The notes beneath the pieces are model-generated. The model saw nothing but the letters and a program-made list of their open reading frames with translations. It searched no databases and was not told the DNA's origin. Source: Geitlerinema sp. PCC 7407 (GTDB lineage Bacteria > Cyanobacteriota > Cyanobacteriia > PCC-7407). Taken from it: a DNA stretch of 64,000 nucleotides. The DNA lies in contig NC_019703.1 of assembly GCF_000317045.1 (NCBI RefSeq), forward strand, positions 1 through 64,000, given 5' to 3'. Positions 25,917 to 35,571 of this stretch are shown here, in pieces (within the stretch, counting starts at the first letter, position 1; each line of letters opens with the position of its first letter). The position numbers and the translations under genes were made by a program.

Positions 25917-27296
25917 CTAGGCGACGGCTTCAGGTGGGTTGACCTTGGGCTCGACTCGGGCTGCCTCAGCGCGCGATCGCTGGAACGGCTGGAAGCCGCC
26001 CTCCTTGCCGGTGATCAGGCGAGCGCCCCGCTTGCGGGTGAAGTAGTTCCAGCCCCACTGGAGCATCACCAGCAGCTTGTTGTCAAACTCGATCAGGAAG
26101 TAGATGTGGACGATCACCCAGGTCAGCCAGGCCGGGAAGCCAGCGAAGCGGGCAAAGCCCAGGTCTACCACGGCGGCGTTGCGGCCAATCACGGCTAGGC
26201 TGCCGCGATCGACGTATTCAAAGGGCGATCGCTCATGGTTGCCCCGCACCTGCCGCTTGATCACGTTGGCGACGTAGCGGCCTTCCTGCATGGCCACCGG
26301 GGCGACGCCGGGCAGCGGGCGATCGCCCTGGTGAGAGAAGTTGGACAGGTCCCCGATCACAAAGATATTCGGGTAGTTGGGCAGGCTCAGGTCCGGCTCC
26401 ACCATCACCCGGCCCACGCGATCGAGCTCAGCGCCAGTGCGCAGCGCGATTTCTTTGCCCATGGGCGAAGCCTTGATACCTGCTGCCCAGAGGATGGTTT
26501 GCGAGGGGAGGTACTCGATCTTCTCGCCGTTGCGGACGGTGACCACGCCATCTTCGATGTGGGTGACCAGGGTCTTGGTGCGGACGGTGACCCCCAGATT
26601 GGTCAGGGACTCTTCGGCCTTGGCCGACAGCTCGGGGGCGTAGGGCGGCAGGACGCGATCGGTGCCCTCCAGCAGGATGATCTGGGCTTCCGTCGGGTCA
26701 ATGGTCTGGAAGTCGTTCTTGAGGGTGGTGTGGGCCAGCTCCGCCAGGGCTCCGGCCAGCTCGACGCCGGTCGGACCCGCGCCCACCACCACGAAGGTCA
26801 ACCAGGCCTTGTGCTTTTCGGGGTCGGTTTCTTTCTCGGCGGCTTCGAAGGCCAGGAAAATGCGGCGACGCATTTCGAGGGCGTCTTCGACGGTCTTGAG
26901 GCCGGGGGCGTCATCGGACCAGTGGTCGTTGCCAAAGTAGTGGTGGCTGACGCCGGTGGCGATGATCAGCGAGTCGTAGGAAATTTTGCCGTCGGGCAGG
27001 GTCACGGTCTGGCCAGCGGGGTCAATTTCTTTGACCTCAGCCATCAGGACCTGGGTATTCTTGTTGCGGCCCAGGACGGCGCGCAGCGGCGAAGAAATGT
27101 CTCCCGGAGACAATCCGCCGGTGGCGACTTGGTACAGCAGGGGCTGGAAAAGATGGAAGTTGCGCTTGTCGATGAGCGTGACTTTCACATTGGGATCTTT
27201 GCCCAGTTCTTTAGCGGCGTATAGACCGCCAAAACCCCCGCCGACAATAACGGCGTGGTGAGGTGCCTTCGTTTCTGTTTGAGCTGCGTTTGACAT
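25917..27296 (-). CDS. Type II NADH dehydrogenase (NDH-2)
   Basis: Single-subunit, non-proton-pumping NAD(P)H:quinone oxidoreductase on the membrane face. The 459-residue flavoprotein has an N-terminal FAD fold AVIVGGGFGGLYAAKELG (15-32), a second dinucleotide fold FVVVGAGPTGVELAGAL, the quinone-side motif NIFVIGDLSNF with APVAMQEGRYVA, and a hydrophobic C-terminal membrane-binding segment (LTWVIVHIYFLIEFDNKLLV). Similar to the cyanobacterial Ndb proteins; which of NdbA/B/C cannot be told. Monocistronic, followed by a weak hairpin. Confidence 0.93.
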   Translation of the reverse strand: MSNAAQTETKAPHHAVIVGGGFGGLYAAKELGKDPNVKVTLIDKRNFHLFQPLLYQVATGGLSPGDISSPLRAVLGRNKNTQVLMAEVKEIDPAGQTVTLPDGKISYDSLIIATGVSHHYFGNDHWSDDAPGLKTVEDALEMRRRIFLAFEAAEKETDPEKHKAWLTFVVVGAGPTGVELAGALAELAHTTLKNDFQTIDPTEAQIILLEGTDRVLPPYAPELSAKAEESLTNLGVTVRTKTLVTHIEDGVVTVRNGEKIEYLPSQTILWAAGIKASPMGKEIALRTGAELDRVGRVMVEPDLSLPNYPNIFVIGDLSNFSHQGDRPLPGVAPVAMQEGRYVANVIKRQVRGNHERSPFEYVDRGSLAVIGRNAAVVDLGFARFAGFPAWLTWVIVHIYFLIEFDNKLLVMLQWGWNYFTRKRGARLITGKEGGFQPFQRSRAEAARVEPKVNPPEAVA

Positions 27297-27832
27297 GGAT
27301 GAACCTACCTGCGATCGCCTACTGGGTTCCTACAACAATTTCCACAGACGCACACCACCGGCGATCGCCGGTAATGCTTTTGGGGGAAGGTTTCCACGGT
27401 TCGACTTGTGGTGCATTTACGAGTGAGAAATTGCTGTATGGAAATCGGTGCTTGAAACGCTGAATAAGAAAAAATACTTAATTAGTATTGAATTTACATC
27501 TTTTAACCTAAGTTATCAAAAATTATTTCCAAGACAATCCGTTATCTTGCGTATCAGTTGAGGGGCCAGCCTGCCAAAAGACACTGGTAGGAAAATCAGT
27601 GTAGAAGGGGCCTGTTTCCTAAATGGTGGCCAATACTACGAAGCCTTTTGGAATCAGGTTTCGCGTGAGTGTCTGCTGACAAAGTCAAAGATTCTGGAAA
27701 AGAGCCAGTAGGAGGGGAGAGCTGCCAAAGGGCGATCGCCTTGGGTCAAGGGCGATCGCTTCTGAATTGGTTCTGAGTTGGGATTTGGGCGGCATTCGCG
27801 GCAAAATTGGGGGTATGTTACAGGACGTTTCC
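27297..27832. other. Divergent spacer between NDH-2 gene and lgt
   Basis: About 535 bases without a supported gene. An AT-rich part at about 27460-27530 may hold promoters. Two GCGATCGC sites at 27731-27740 and 27750-27759 lie in a GGGCGATCGC direct repeat close to the lgt start. Nothing else identifiable. Confidence 0.4.
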
Positions 27833-28699
27833 ATGCTGCTTGCCTTTCAGTTCACCTCGCCAGGACCGATCCTGTTTGAGCTGGGGCCGATCGCAATTCG
27901 CTGGTATGGCTTGCTGATCGCCTCAGCGGTCTTGATTGGGGTGACTCTTTCCATGGCGCTGGCCAAGCGTCGGCATCTCGACCCCGATTTGGTGGCAGAC
28001 TTAGCGGTTTGGCTGGTGATTGGGGCGATTCCTGCGGCTCGCCTTTACTATGTTCTCTTCGAGTGGGAAAACTACGCCCGCAACCCAGGACAGATCATTG
28101 CGATCTGGAATGGTGGAATTGCGATTCACGGGGCGGTGCTAGGGGGAACGCTGGCTGCCTGGATTTTTGCGCGCCTCAAGCGGGTGTCGTTTTGGCAGCT
28201 GGCGGATGTGGTGGCCCCGTCACTCATCTTGGGACAGGCCATTGGCCGCTGGGGCAACTTCTTCAACTCGGAGGCTTTTGGTGCGCCGACGGACCTGCCC
28301 TGGAAGCTCTACATTCCACCAGCCCGCCGGCCGCCGGGACTGATGAATTTTGAGTATTTCCATCCGACGTTTCTGTACGAGTCGCTGTGGAATCTGGCGG
28401 TCTTTGGGCTGCTGATGGTGCTGTTTTTCCGGGGGCTGCGGCGCTGGCGCCTGAAGCCTGGCACGCTGCTGCTGGTGTATCTGGTGGCCTACAGCCTCGG
28501 TCGGGTCTGGATCGAGGGGCTGCGGACCGATAGCTTGATGCTGGGGCCGCTGCGGATTGCCCAGGTGGTCAGCTTGGTGGGGGTGGCGATCGGGGCGCTG
28601 GGACTCTACTGGCTGTACGGCCTGAGGCGATCGCTCCCGGACGTTGTCTCTGAGGCGGAGGCGTCACCGGAGTCTGCCCCCTCTCGGGCCGATCGCTAG
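27833..28699 (+). CDS. lgt: Prolipoprotein diacylglyceryl transferase
   Basis: Membrane enzyme that moves a diacylglyceryl group from phosphatidylglycerol to the lipobox Cys of prolipoproteins. The 288-residue product has seven membrane segments, the [16 protein letters not shown]-terminal region, and the Lgt signature [31 protein letters not shown] is the second conserved part. Two in-frame ATGs (27815, 27833) are possible; the second gives the usual short N-terminus. The window holds two lipoprotein substrates, the ABC binding proteins at 40032 and 59732. Confidence 0.94.
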   Translation: MLLAFQFTSPGPILFELGPIAIRWYGLLIASAVLIGVTLSMALAKRRHLDPDLVADLAVWLVIGAIPAARLYYVLFEWENYARNPGQIIAIWNGGIAIHGAVLGGTLAAWIFARLKRVSFWQLADVVAPSLILGQAIGRWGNFFNSEAFGAPTDLPWKLYIPPARRPPGLMNFEYFHPTFLYESLWNLAVFGLLMVLFFRGLRRWRLKPGTLLLVYLVAYSLGRVWIEGLRTDSLMLGPLRIAQVVSLVGVAIGALGLYWLYGLRRSLPDVVSEAEASPESAPSRADR

Positions 28700-28714
28700 A
28701 CCGGGTATTTGGCC

Positions 28715-28745
28715 AAAAAAAAGCCCCGAAGGTCTCCCTCCGGGG
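28715..28745 (-). terminator. Terminator-like hairpin facing against lgt
   Basis: Stem of GCCCCG and CGGGGT regions (28723-28732 and 28737-28745) preceded on the plus strand by eight A residues at 28715-28722. Read on the minus strand it is a stem followed by eight Ts, a classical terminator, yet no minus-strand gene lies upstream of it. It may stop antisense transcription or serve as a 3' end for lgt without a U run. Confidence 0.5.
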
Positions 28746-28927
28746 TGGATTCAGGGTGCATCTACCATCTATTTCTTCGCAGTGGCACTCCGGAGTCCGG
28801 AAAGTTGGCCCCAATTTGCGTCGGTGTGGGCCGTTGCGATCGCCCCTAGCCACGACTCCGGGACCCTTGACCCTTTTGCTGATTCGACCTTTGCTGCTGT
28901 CCTCCAACCATTAACTGTGACTCGACT

Positions 28928-29737
28928 GTGACCCAAACTTCCCCTGCTGCTCCCGACGCGTTGCCTTTGACCCCTGCGGTGTACATCGTGGGGGCTGGCC
29001 CTGGTGACCCTGACTTGCTGACGGTCAAGGCGCAAAAGATTTTGGCCCAGGCAGATGTGATTTTGTTTGCAGATTCCTTGGTGCCGACCCAGGTGCTCAA
29101 CGGGGTGCGGCCCGATGCAGAGCTGATCCGCACGGCTAACAAGACCCTCGAAGACATTTTGCCCATCATGATTGACCGGGTGCGATCGCAGCGATCGGTG
29201 GTGCGCCTCCACTCCGGCGATCCAAGCCTCTACAGCGCTATCCACGAGCAGATCCTGGCCCTGACGGAGGCCGAGGTACCGGTGGAGGTGGTGCCCGGCA
29301 TTAGCGCCTTCCAGGCAGCAGCGGCCAAGCTCAAGGCCGAGCTGACCATTCCGGACTTGGTGCAGACGATCATCCTGACGCGCATCAGCGGCCAAGCCTC
29401 CGCCGTGCCCGAGAGAGAAGAGCTGGCGTCCCTGGCGGCCCACCAGGCGAGCCTGTGCCTGTACCTGGCGGCGCGCCACGTGGAGTCGGCCCAGGAAAAG
29501 CTCCTGGCCCACTACGACCCCGAAACGCCGGTGGCCATTTGCTTCCGGCTGGGGTGGCCTGACGAGCGGATCCGGGTGGTGCCCCTGCACCAGATGGCCC
29601 AGGTGACGCGGGACGAGGACCTGATTCGGACGACGCTGTACGTGATCAGTCCGGCCCTAGCGGCGGGCGAAACGCGATCGCGCCTGTACCACCCCGAGCA
29701 CACCCATTTATTCCGCCCCAAATCGGCAAAACGCTAG
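28928..29737 (+). CDS. cobM: Precorrin-4 C11-methyltransferase
   Basis: SAM-dependent step of cobalamin corrin-ring synthesis (CobM/CbiF). The 269-residue protein shows the tetrapyrrole methylase motifs [65 protein letters not shown] and a GWPDERI segment. GTG 28928 is the start; no good Shine-Dalgarno is visible. No other cobalamin genes or cobalamin riboswitch are in the window. Confidence 0.93.
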   Translation: MTQTSPAAPDALPLTPAVYIVGAGPGDPDLLTVKAQKILAQADVILFADSLVPTQVLNGVRPDAELIRTANKTLEDILPIMIDRVRSQRSVVRLHSGDPSLYSAIHEQILALTEAEVPVEVVPGISAFQAAAAKLKAELTIPDLVQTIILTRISGQASAVPEREELASLAAHQASLCLYLAARHVESAQEKLLAHYDPETPVAICFRLGWPDERIRVVPLHQMAQVTRDEDLIRTTLYVISPALAAGETRSRLYHPEHTHLFRPKSAKR

Positions 29738-29777
29738 AATCCCCTCTGTAGCCCACTCAAACGCCCACACAAATTCC

Positions 29778-30614
29778 ATGAACGAACTCACGCGCCGCAA
29801 GTTTTTGATCACATCGACGCTGGCTGCGGGCTTTGCCCTGGCTGCTCGCCCCCTCATGGCCCAGGTGATCCAGACCAGTCCCCAAGGCCTGACGGCGGGC
29901 GAAGTCAAAATTCCCGTGGCGGATGGCGAAATTCCGGCTTACCGGGCCATGCCAGCCACCGGGTCCAATTTCCCGGTGGTGCTGGTGATTCAGGAGATTT
30001 TTGGCGTCCACGAGCACATTCAGGACGTGTGCCGCCGGTTCGCGCAGCTGGGATACCTGGCGATCGCCCCCGAGATGTTTGTGCGTCAGGGCGACGTGTC
30101 TCAGCTCAGCGATGTGCAGCAGATCATTTCCCAGGTGGTCTCCAAGGTGCCCGACGAGCAGGTGATGTCGGACCTAGATGCCACCGTGGCCTGGGCCGAA
30201 AGCACCGGCAAGGCCAACACCAACAAGCTGGCGATCACCGGTTTCTGCTGGGGAGGCCGAATCACCTGGCTGTACTCGGCTCACAACCCCAAGGTGGGGG
30301 CCGGGGTGGCTTGGTATGGCCGCCTAGTGGGGAATGAAACCGAACTGACGCCCCAGCACCCAGTGGACATCGCAGCTTCTCTCGATGTGCCGGTGCTGGG
30401 CCTGTATGGCGGCCAGGACGACGGGATCCCGGTGTCGACGGTGGACCAAATGCGGGAGGCCCTCAAGCAGGGCGACAGCGGCTCGGACATCATTGTCTAT
30501 CCCGACGCTCCCCACGCGTTCTTTGCGGACTATCGCCCGTCCTATCGTCAGGCGGACGCTGAAGATGCGTGGCGCCGTCTCCAGGGCTGGTTCAAGTGGC
30601 ACGGCGTGGCCTAG
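29778..30614 (+). CDS. Dienelactone hydrolase family protein, Tat-exported
   Basis: Alpha/beta hydrolase of 278 residues. The N-terminus [20 protein letters not shown] carries a twin-arginine motif and a hydrophobic core ending near AQ, so export by the Tat route is likely. The triad is visible: C157 in GFCWGG, D214 or D215 in YGGQDDG, H246 in DAPHAFF. Family substrates are small esters or lactones; the native one is not predictable. It starts 41 bases after cobM, possibly in the same transcript. Confidence 0.9.
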   Translation: MNELTRRKFLITSTLAAGFALAARPLMAQVIQTSPQGLTAGEVKIPVADGEIPAYRAMPATGSNFPVVLVIQEIFGVHEHIQDVCRRFAQLGYLAIAPEMFVRQGDVSQLSDVQQIISQVVSKVPDEQVMSDLDATVAWAESTGKANTNKLAITGFCWGGRITWLYSAHNPKVGAGVAWYGRLVGNETELTPQHPVDIAASLDVPVLGLYGGQDDGIPVSTVDQMREALKQGDSGSDIIVYPDAPHAFFADYRPSYRQADAEDAWRRLQGWFKWHGVA

Positions 30615-30634
30615 GGTTTCGCCGCGAATCAGCT

Positions 30635-30654
30635 AGAGGGGCGATCGCCCCTCT
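30635..30654. terminator. HIP1-centred palindromic terminator
   Basis: Perfect 20-base palindrome, AGAGGGGCGATC with its complement, centred on GCGATCGC, followed by GGCGGTG and five T residues on the plus strand. It lies between the convergent ends of the dienelactone hydrolase and P450 genes. Confidence 0.65.
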
Positions 30655-30673
30655 GGCGGTGTTTTTCTCGGAG

Positions 30674-32059
30674 CTAGCGGACTGCAACGGCCTCGGGATT
30701 GGCTTGGGGCGATCGCGCCTGGGTCACCACCATACGCAGCTGGGCCGGCGGGGCCGCCGTGACGCCGCGCCGGGTCGGTCGCAGGTCGCGATCGCTCGTC
30801 AGCTTCAGGTCATAGCGCTGGAGCAGCGTTGCTAGCACCAGCTTTAGCTCGAACATGGCAAAGGCCGCGCCGATGCAGAGCCGGTTGCTGCCGCCAAAGG
30901 GCAAATATTCGTAGGGCGAGAACTGCCGCTCCAGGAAGCGCTCGGGCCGGAACCGCTTGGGCTCTGGGTAGAGGTCCTCGCGGTGGTGGGTCAGATAGAT
31001 GCACGGCGCTAGGGGCGTCTCGGCTCGGAACTGGTAGGGGCCGAGGGTGTAGGGCTCCTTGGTGACGCGGGGCGAGACGATCATGGCGATCGGATAGAGG
31101 CGCAGGGTTTCCTGGCACACCGCCGTCAGGTAAGGCAGGCGGGCGATCGCCATGGGATCGGTCGTTCCGGCCACCGACGCCAGCTCTGCCAGCAGGCGAT
31201 CGCGCACCGCCGGGTCCCGATGAATCCAGTACAGCGCCCAGCCCAGGGCCGACGCCGTGGTTTCGTGGCCCGCCAGCAGCAGGGTCATCAGCTCGTCGCG
31301 CACTTCTTGCTGGGTCATGGGCTCACCGGCTTCGTCCCGCGCCGCCAGCAGCAGCGACAAGATATCCACGCGATCGCTCTCGCCCTCGGCCTGACGCTCA
31401 GCGATTTCGGCGTAGAGCATCTCCGTGATGCGCTGCTGCTGGCGCAGCAAGCGGCCCCAGGGACTCCAAGGCCCCCAGTCTTTTTGCAAAAACTTGAAAA
31501 ATAGCAGCGTCGAGCTGAGGGGTGAACCAATGCTGTCGAGGACGGCGCTCAGCTCCCGCTGGATGGCCTCGGCGCGATCGCCCTCCTCCAGCCCAAAGAC
31601 CGCGTGCAAAATCACTTGCAGCGCGATCTTTTGCATCTCCAGCCGCACCTCAAAGGGCTTGCCCACCTGCCAGCGATCGCTCACCGACTGGGCGATATTC
31701 ACCATGATCTGCCCGTAGGCCTTCATGCGCTCGCCGTGAAATGGCGGCATCAGCAGCTTGCGGTGGCGCTGGTGGCGATCGCCATCGAGGAGCAGCAGCG
31801 AGTAGTCGCCCACCAAAATCCGCAGCAAATGGTTGGCCTTGCCAGCATTAAAGCGATTGGTATCATCGCTCAGCAGCTCCTGGATGAGCTTGGGATCGCC
31901 AATGAAAGTCAGCTGATCATAGTTGCGGCCGATGCGGGCCTGGAACGTGTCGCCGCACTCTTGCCGACTGGATTCCATATAGCCCAGCGGATCAAAAATC
32001 CAGCGGACGAGCTGCACCAGCGTGGGGGCTTTGGGGCTTGGGGGCAAAGTTGAAACCAT
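30674..32059 (-). CDS. Cytochrome P450
   Basis: Haem monooxygenase of 461 residues. Visible motifs are the I-helix oxygen site AGHETTASALGW, the K-helix ETLRLYP, the meander FRPERFLE and the haem loop FGGSNRLCIG with C395 as the thiolate ligand. The lack of an N-terminal anchor fits a soluble bacterial form. Overall features resemble the CYP110 group common in cyanobacteria, but subfamily was not checked. Substrate unknown; the only close neighbour is the convergent hydrolase gene. Confidence 0.95.
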   Translation of the reverse strand: MVSTLPPSPKAPTLVQLVRWIFDPLGYMESSRQECGDTFQARIGRNYDQLTFIGDPKLIQELLSDDTNRFNAGKANHLLRILVGDYSLLLLDGDRHQRHRKLLMPPFHGERMKAYGQIMVNIAQSVSDRWQVGKPFEVRLEMQKIALQVILHAVFGLEEGDRAEAIQRELSAVLDSIGSPLSSTLLFFKFLQKDWGPWSPWGRLLRQQQRITEMLYAEIAERQAEGESDRVDILSLLLAARDEAGEPMTQQEVRDELMTLLLAGHETTASALGWALYWIHRDPAVRDRLLAELASVAGTTDPMAIARLPYLTAVCQETLRLYPIAMIVSPRVTKEPYTLGPYQFRAETPLAPCIYLTHHREDLYPEPKRFRPERFLERQFSPYEYLPFGGSNRLCIGAAFAMFELKLVLATLLQRYDLKLTSDRDLRPTRRGVTAAPPAQLRMVVTQARSPQANPEAVAVR

Positions 32060-32427
32060 GGCACTAGCAATCCTTAGAATGCAATCCTGTGATGGACAGC
32101 GAACAGCGAAAACTTCAGCATGACCTCTTTTCTGAGGCCCATTTTAAAGCCACTTTTTAGGTCTCTAACCTTAAAAATCTCTGAACAAAAGATTTTTAAA
32201 GCCCAAACAAAGACCAGAATTTTTGATGGGCGACTTTTGCAACACTAAAGTTGTTCAAATGGGAAAAAATTGTAAAATCGATTCAACTTACAGCGATTTT
32301 GCGGTGACGAATGCTCGGCAAACCGTCAGTCCTTGAAAAAAGCAGGCTTGCCGGTTTTTTGGCGTTTGTTCTTCCGCCCTGTCTGTAAGTCCTCCAACCA
32401 TGACGCCGTTCGGATAGGTATCTCAGC
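32060..32427. other. Divergent spacer between P450 and phosphoketolase-like gene
   Basis: About 370 bases, AT-rich in its middle (32150-32290), with likely promoters for both genes; a TTGTTC-like and a GTAAAATCG hexamer region lies near 32250-32280. No ORF or RNA motif seen. Confidence 0.4.
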
Positions 32428-34644
32428 ATGACAACCACCCCCGCCCAGGGCGCTGCGCGCTCGGCCCCAGCCTTTTGCGAAGGGATTTTGCATTTTGGCG
32501 AGTCGCTACCGGGCTTTGAGGCCCACGGGCAGGCTCCGGCGATCGCCCAGGGTCAAACGGCGATCGCCCAACCGAGCGATCCTGCCGCCGTCTTCCAAAC
32601 CCTGCTAGCTGCCGACGCCCTGCGATACCTGACCCTCCAGGTCACCGCCAGCAAGGCCTCGGGTCACCCCGGCGGCTTCGCCAGCGTCGCAGAGGCGATC
32701 GCCGCCCTCGTCATGCTGGGCTACAAAAACATCATCACCGAAGTCGGCCACCACGCCCCCGGCTTCTACAGCACCATGTTCCTCGATCGCTCCCTCGAGG
32801 CCATGGGCATCAGCACCGTCCAGCAGATGGGCGAGCGCTTCCGGGAAATGCACGGCCTGCTGGGCCACCTCTCGGGCCAGATCCCCGGCCTGCTGAACCC
32901 CGCCGGTCCCCTCGGCCAAGGCCAGCACTTCGCCATGGCCGGCGCCCTGCTCCACCCGGGCACCCTCTTCCCCGTCACCATCGGCGACGGCGGCCTCGGG
33001 GAGCCCTACATCATGAGCAGCATGGCCCACTTCCACACGGCCTACCCCCACGCCACCAACTTCCTGCCCATCCTGGTGTGGAACGGCTACAGCCAGGAGC
33101 ACCACAGCATGGTCTCCACCAAGCCCAACGAGGAAATGATCGCCTACTGGAAAGGCAACGGCTTCCAGAACGTCATCCTCGTCAACGCCAAAGACTTCGA
33201 CGATGCCGACCAGCCCGGCGACTACGTCGACAGCACCGCCTTCTCGATCCAGCAGCGGCTGGCCTTCACCCAGGCGGTCCTCGAAGCCACCCAAAAAGCC
33301 GCCCAGGCCGCCCTCAGCGGCGAGCTGACGGTCTTGATTATCAAGCAGCTTAAGGGCGCTGGGGTCCACGCGCGCGGCGCCAAGTCCCACAACCTCTATC
33401 CCCAGCACACCCTTGACAACCCTGAGATCGTGAGCGCCCTCCAGGAGCGATCGCTCTCTGCCGAGGCCTGGCAGCTCGTGCGCACCAACTTCGAGCGCGC
33501 TGCTGGCGGTCCCGCATCCACCCACGTCGTCACCGAAAAAGAGCTGCCCCTGCCCGATCTAGGCACCCTGCCCCTGACGGAGTTCCCGGTCAAGGGTGAC
33601 AAGCAGGTGGCCACCACGGCCATGGGCGAACTGGTGGTCCACGTGGGCCAAAAAGACCCCAACTTTGTGGTTACCAACGCGGACGGCAACGCCGCCTCGG
33701 GCATCAACAACATCAACGTGGGCCTGAAAATCATTCACCCCACCCTCGATGACACCTACTTCCAAGCGCCCAAGGGCCAAGTGTATGAGCCCCTGAGCGA
33801 AGATGCCTGCGCCGGTCTGGCGGTGGGTCTGGCCCTCTTTGGCGCGCGATCGCTCTGGTGCTCCTACGAGTCCTTCGCTATCAACGGCCTGCCGATTTGG
33901 CAAACGGTGACCCAGGCCATGACGGAGCTGCGGCGTCCGACGCCCTCCACCATCACCCTGTTCACCGCTGGAGCCCTCGAGCAGGGCCGCAACGGCTGGA
34001 CCCACCAGCGCCCCGAGATCGAGAACTACTTCGCCGCCATGATGCGGAACGGCAACATCTTCCCGCTGTTTCCCTGCGACGCCAACAGCATCCAGGCCTG
34101 CTACGAGTGGGCTCTGGGCACGAAAAACAAAGGCATCACCATCACCGCCAGCAAGTCCCCGCTGCCGGTGCGCACCACCCTCGAGCAGACCCGCCAGGGC
34201 CTCAAGGACGGTGGCATTGTCCTCCACGACAGCGAAGGCTCCCGCAAAGTCGTCTTCGCGGTGGTTGGGGATATGACCTTGCTGCCGGTGCTGGATGCGG
34301 CGACCCACCTAGAAGCCGAGGGTATCGGCGTGCGCGTGGTGTCGGTGATCAACCCGCGCCGACTCTACCGGCCCACGGACGTCGCCTGGGAGACCTGCAC
34401 CGAGCCGGACAGCCACTTCCTCGAGGACGCTGAGTTTGAGCGGTTCTTTGGGGGGGATGCGGTGATCGGGGTGACGGGGGGCAGCAGCGCCATGCTGGAG
34501 CCGCTCATGCTGCGCAGCACCGCCAAGCGAGACATCTTCGCCTGGAAGCGCGGCGAAACGACGGCCACCGCAGGCGACCTGATGAGCTTCAATGGCCTGA
34601 CGGCTGAAGCCTTGTCTCAGCGCGCTACGGAGCTGCTGGGCTAG
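32428..34644 (+). CDS. Phosphoketolase/transketolase-like ThDP enzyme
   Basis: Thiamine-diphosphate enzyme of central carbon metabolism. The 738-residue protein has a transketolase-like N-terminus with SGHPGGF (78-84), GHHAPGFYSTMF, the ThDP/Mg loop IGDGGLGEPY (185-193), EEHHSM-like NGYSQEHHSMVSTKPNEEM and a phosphoketolase-like middle domain (NADGNAASGINN) and C-terminal part (GNIFPLFPCDANSIQ). Length is shorter than the usual 790-820 of Xfp. It resembles the second, divergent phosphoketolase-like gene of some cyanobacteria; whether it cleaves xylulose-5-phosphate is not shown by the sequence. No partner enzymes are adjacent. Confidence 0.82.
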   Translation: MTTTPAQGAARSAPAFCEGILHFGESLPGFEAHGQAPAIAQGQTAIAQPSDPAAVFQTLLAADALRYLTLQVTASKASGHPGGFASVAEAIAALVMLGYKNIITEVGHHAPGFYSTMFLDRSLEAMGISTVQQMGERFREMHGLLGHLSGQIPGLLNPAGPLGQGQHFAMAGALLHPGTLFPVTIGDGGLGEPYIMSSMAHFHTAYPHATNFLPILVWNGYSQEHHSMVSTKPNEEMIAYWKGNGFQNVILVNAKDFDDADQPGDYVDSTAFSIQQRLAFTQAVLEATQKAAQAALSGELTVLIIKQLKGAGVHARGAKSHNLYPQHTLDNPEIVSALQERSLSAEAWQLVRTNFERAAGGPASTHVVTEKELPLPDLGTLPLTEFPVKGDKQVATTAMGELVVHVGQKDPNFVVTNADGNAASGINNINVGLKIIHPTLDDTYFQAPKGQVYEPLSEDACAGLAVGLALFGARSLWCSYESFAINGLPIWQTVTQAMTELRRPTPSTITLFTAGALEQGRNGWTHQRPEIENYFAAMMRNGNIFPLFPCDANSIQACYEWALGTKNKGITITASKSPLPVRTTLEQTRQGLKDGGIVLHDSEGSRKVVFAVVGDMTLLPVLDAATHLEAEGIGVRVVSVINPRRLYRPTDVAWETCTEPDSHFLEDAEFERFFGGDAVIGVTGGSSAMLEPLMLRSTAKRDIFAWKRGETTATAGDLMSFNGLTAEALSQRATELLG

Positions 34645-34666
34645 GTGAGGGGCCTTTGATTCCCCG

Positions 34667-34699
34667 GGGCAAAAGGCCTGTGAACCAGACCTTTTGCCC
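34667..34699 (+). terminator. Hairpin after the phosphoketolase-like gene
   Basis: Stem GGGCAAAAGG with CCTTTTGCCC (34667-34676 and 34690-34699), 13-base loop, between convergent genes. No immediate T run, so termination strength is uncertain. Confidence 0.5.
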
Positions 34700-34726
34700 G
34701 CCCGCAATCTGCTTTTGTTAACCGGT

Positions 34727-35467
34727 TTATTGGGCGCGGCGACGCCAGCGATCGCCCAATCCCCAGAGACCCAGAGCGGCCAAAGCGGCGATCGCCCCCG
34801 GCTCCGGTACAGTCTGGTTATCCCCGATGGCGTCGAAGCCCCGCAGCTTGAAGGTCACCGCGCCCCGCGCGTCATTCGCGTTGGGGTTTGGTGCGCCCAG
34901 ATCCCAGCTCAGTCTGGCCAGTCCTGCCAGGGAGCTGATGGGAGTGTCGCTGCGGAAAAAGAACTGATCCAAGTCTTGGCCCGCTGCTGGGGCCGTGCTC
35001 ACGCTGGACACTGGCGTGATGCCCGCCCCGTTAACGCTAGAAACTGACAGCGCCATGCGGGTGCCGGGGGCCACAGACGCGTCGCGGGTCAAAGACCTCG
35101 TCAGCAAGTAGAACCCGTCGAAGACATTGGACGCAGCGCCGACGGGAGCATAGGAAATGGTTTGTGAGCCAAGGGTAAAAGCGGCGGTGCTGCCATTCCA
35201 GGTCAGGCTCCAGGGCACATCTTCACCATTGGTCCAGTCGCGGTAGATCTGGCCTGTGTTACCTGCCTGAGCGCCATCCGGCCCGATGGCGTACTCATAG
35301 TCACGAAACCCGGTCGCTCCGGCCCGCCCTTCTACGGCCCAGCCGAGATCGGTCCAGTCAGTGGGATCCGAGGCGGGGGTCAAGGTGACGGCCTGAGCGG
35401 GCAGGCTAGCCAACAGCACAGAGCTTCCCGCAAGGGCGGAAAGCGACAGGAGAAAAAGCTTCGCCAT
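34727..35467 (-). CDS. PEP-CTERM sorting domain protein
   Basis: A 246-residue secreted protein with an N-terminal signal peptide (AKLFLLSLSALAGSSVLLAS, cleavage near AQA-V) and a classic C-terminal PEP-CTERM region: VPEPG at about 220, a hydrophobic helix AIAALAALGLWGLG, and a basic end RWRRRAQ. Such tails are recognised by exosortase for cell-surface release. The body is beta-rich (TDWTDLGWAVEGRAGATGF) with no enzyme motifs. ATG 35467 is preferred over 35488. Confidence 0.9.
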   Translation of the reverse strand: MAKLFLLSLSALAGSSVLLASLPAQAVTLTPASDPTDWTDLGWAVEGRAGATGFRDYEYAIGPDGAQAGNTGQIYRDWTNGEDVPWSLTWNGSTAAFTLGSQTISYAPVGAASNVFDGFYLLTRSLTRDASVAPGTRMALSVSSVNGAGITPVSSVSTAPAAGQDLDQFFFRSDTPISSLAGLARLSWDLGAPNPNANDARGAVTFKLRGFDAIGDNQTVPEPGAIAALAALGLWGLGDRWRRRAQ

Positions 35468-35571
35468 AATACGAAACCCCAGGGGCAATGGGACACCACC
35501 AGATTGGCACAGTGTCGAGGCCCCGGAGGTCGGAGTTCGCGATTTGTCACAGAGCCCGTAGGCTGGCGCTC

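Noticed and set aside
28700-28927. Cobalamin riboswitch upstream of cobM
   Set aside because: The leader is short and lacks the B12-box core; only a reverse-oriented hairpin is present.
32605-33525. 306-residue frame opposite the phosphoketolase-like gene
   Set aside because: Antisense shadow with repetitive Gly/Val/Asp composition.
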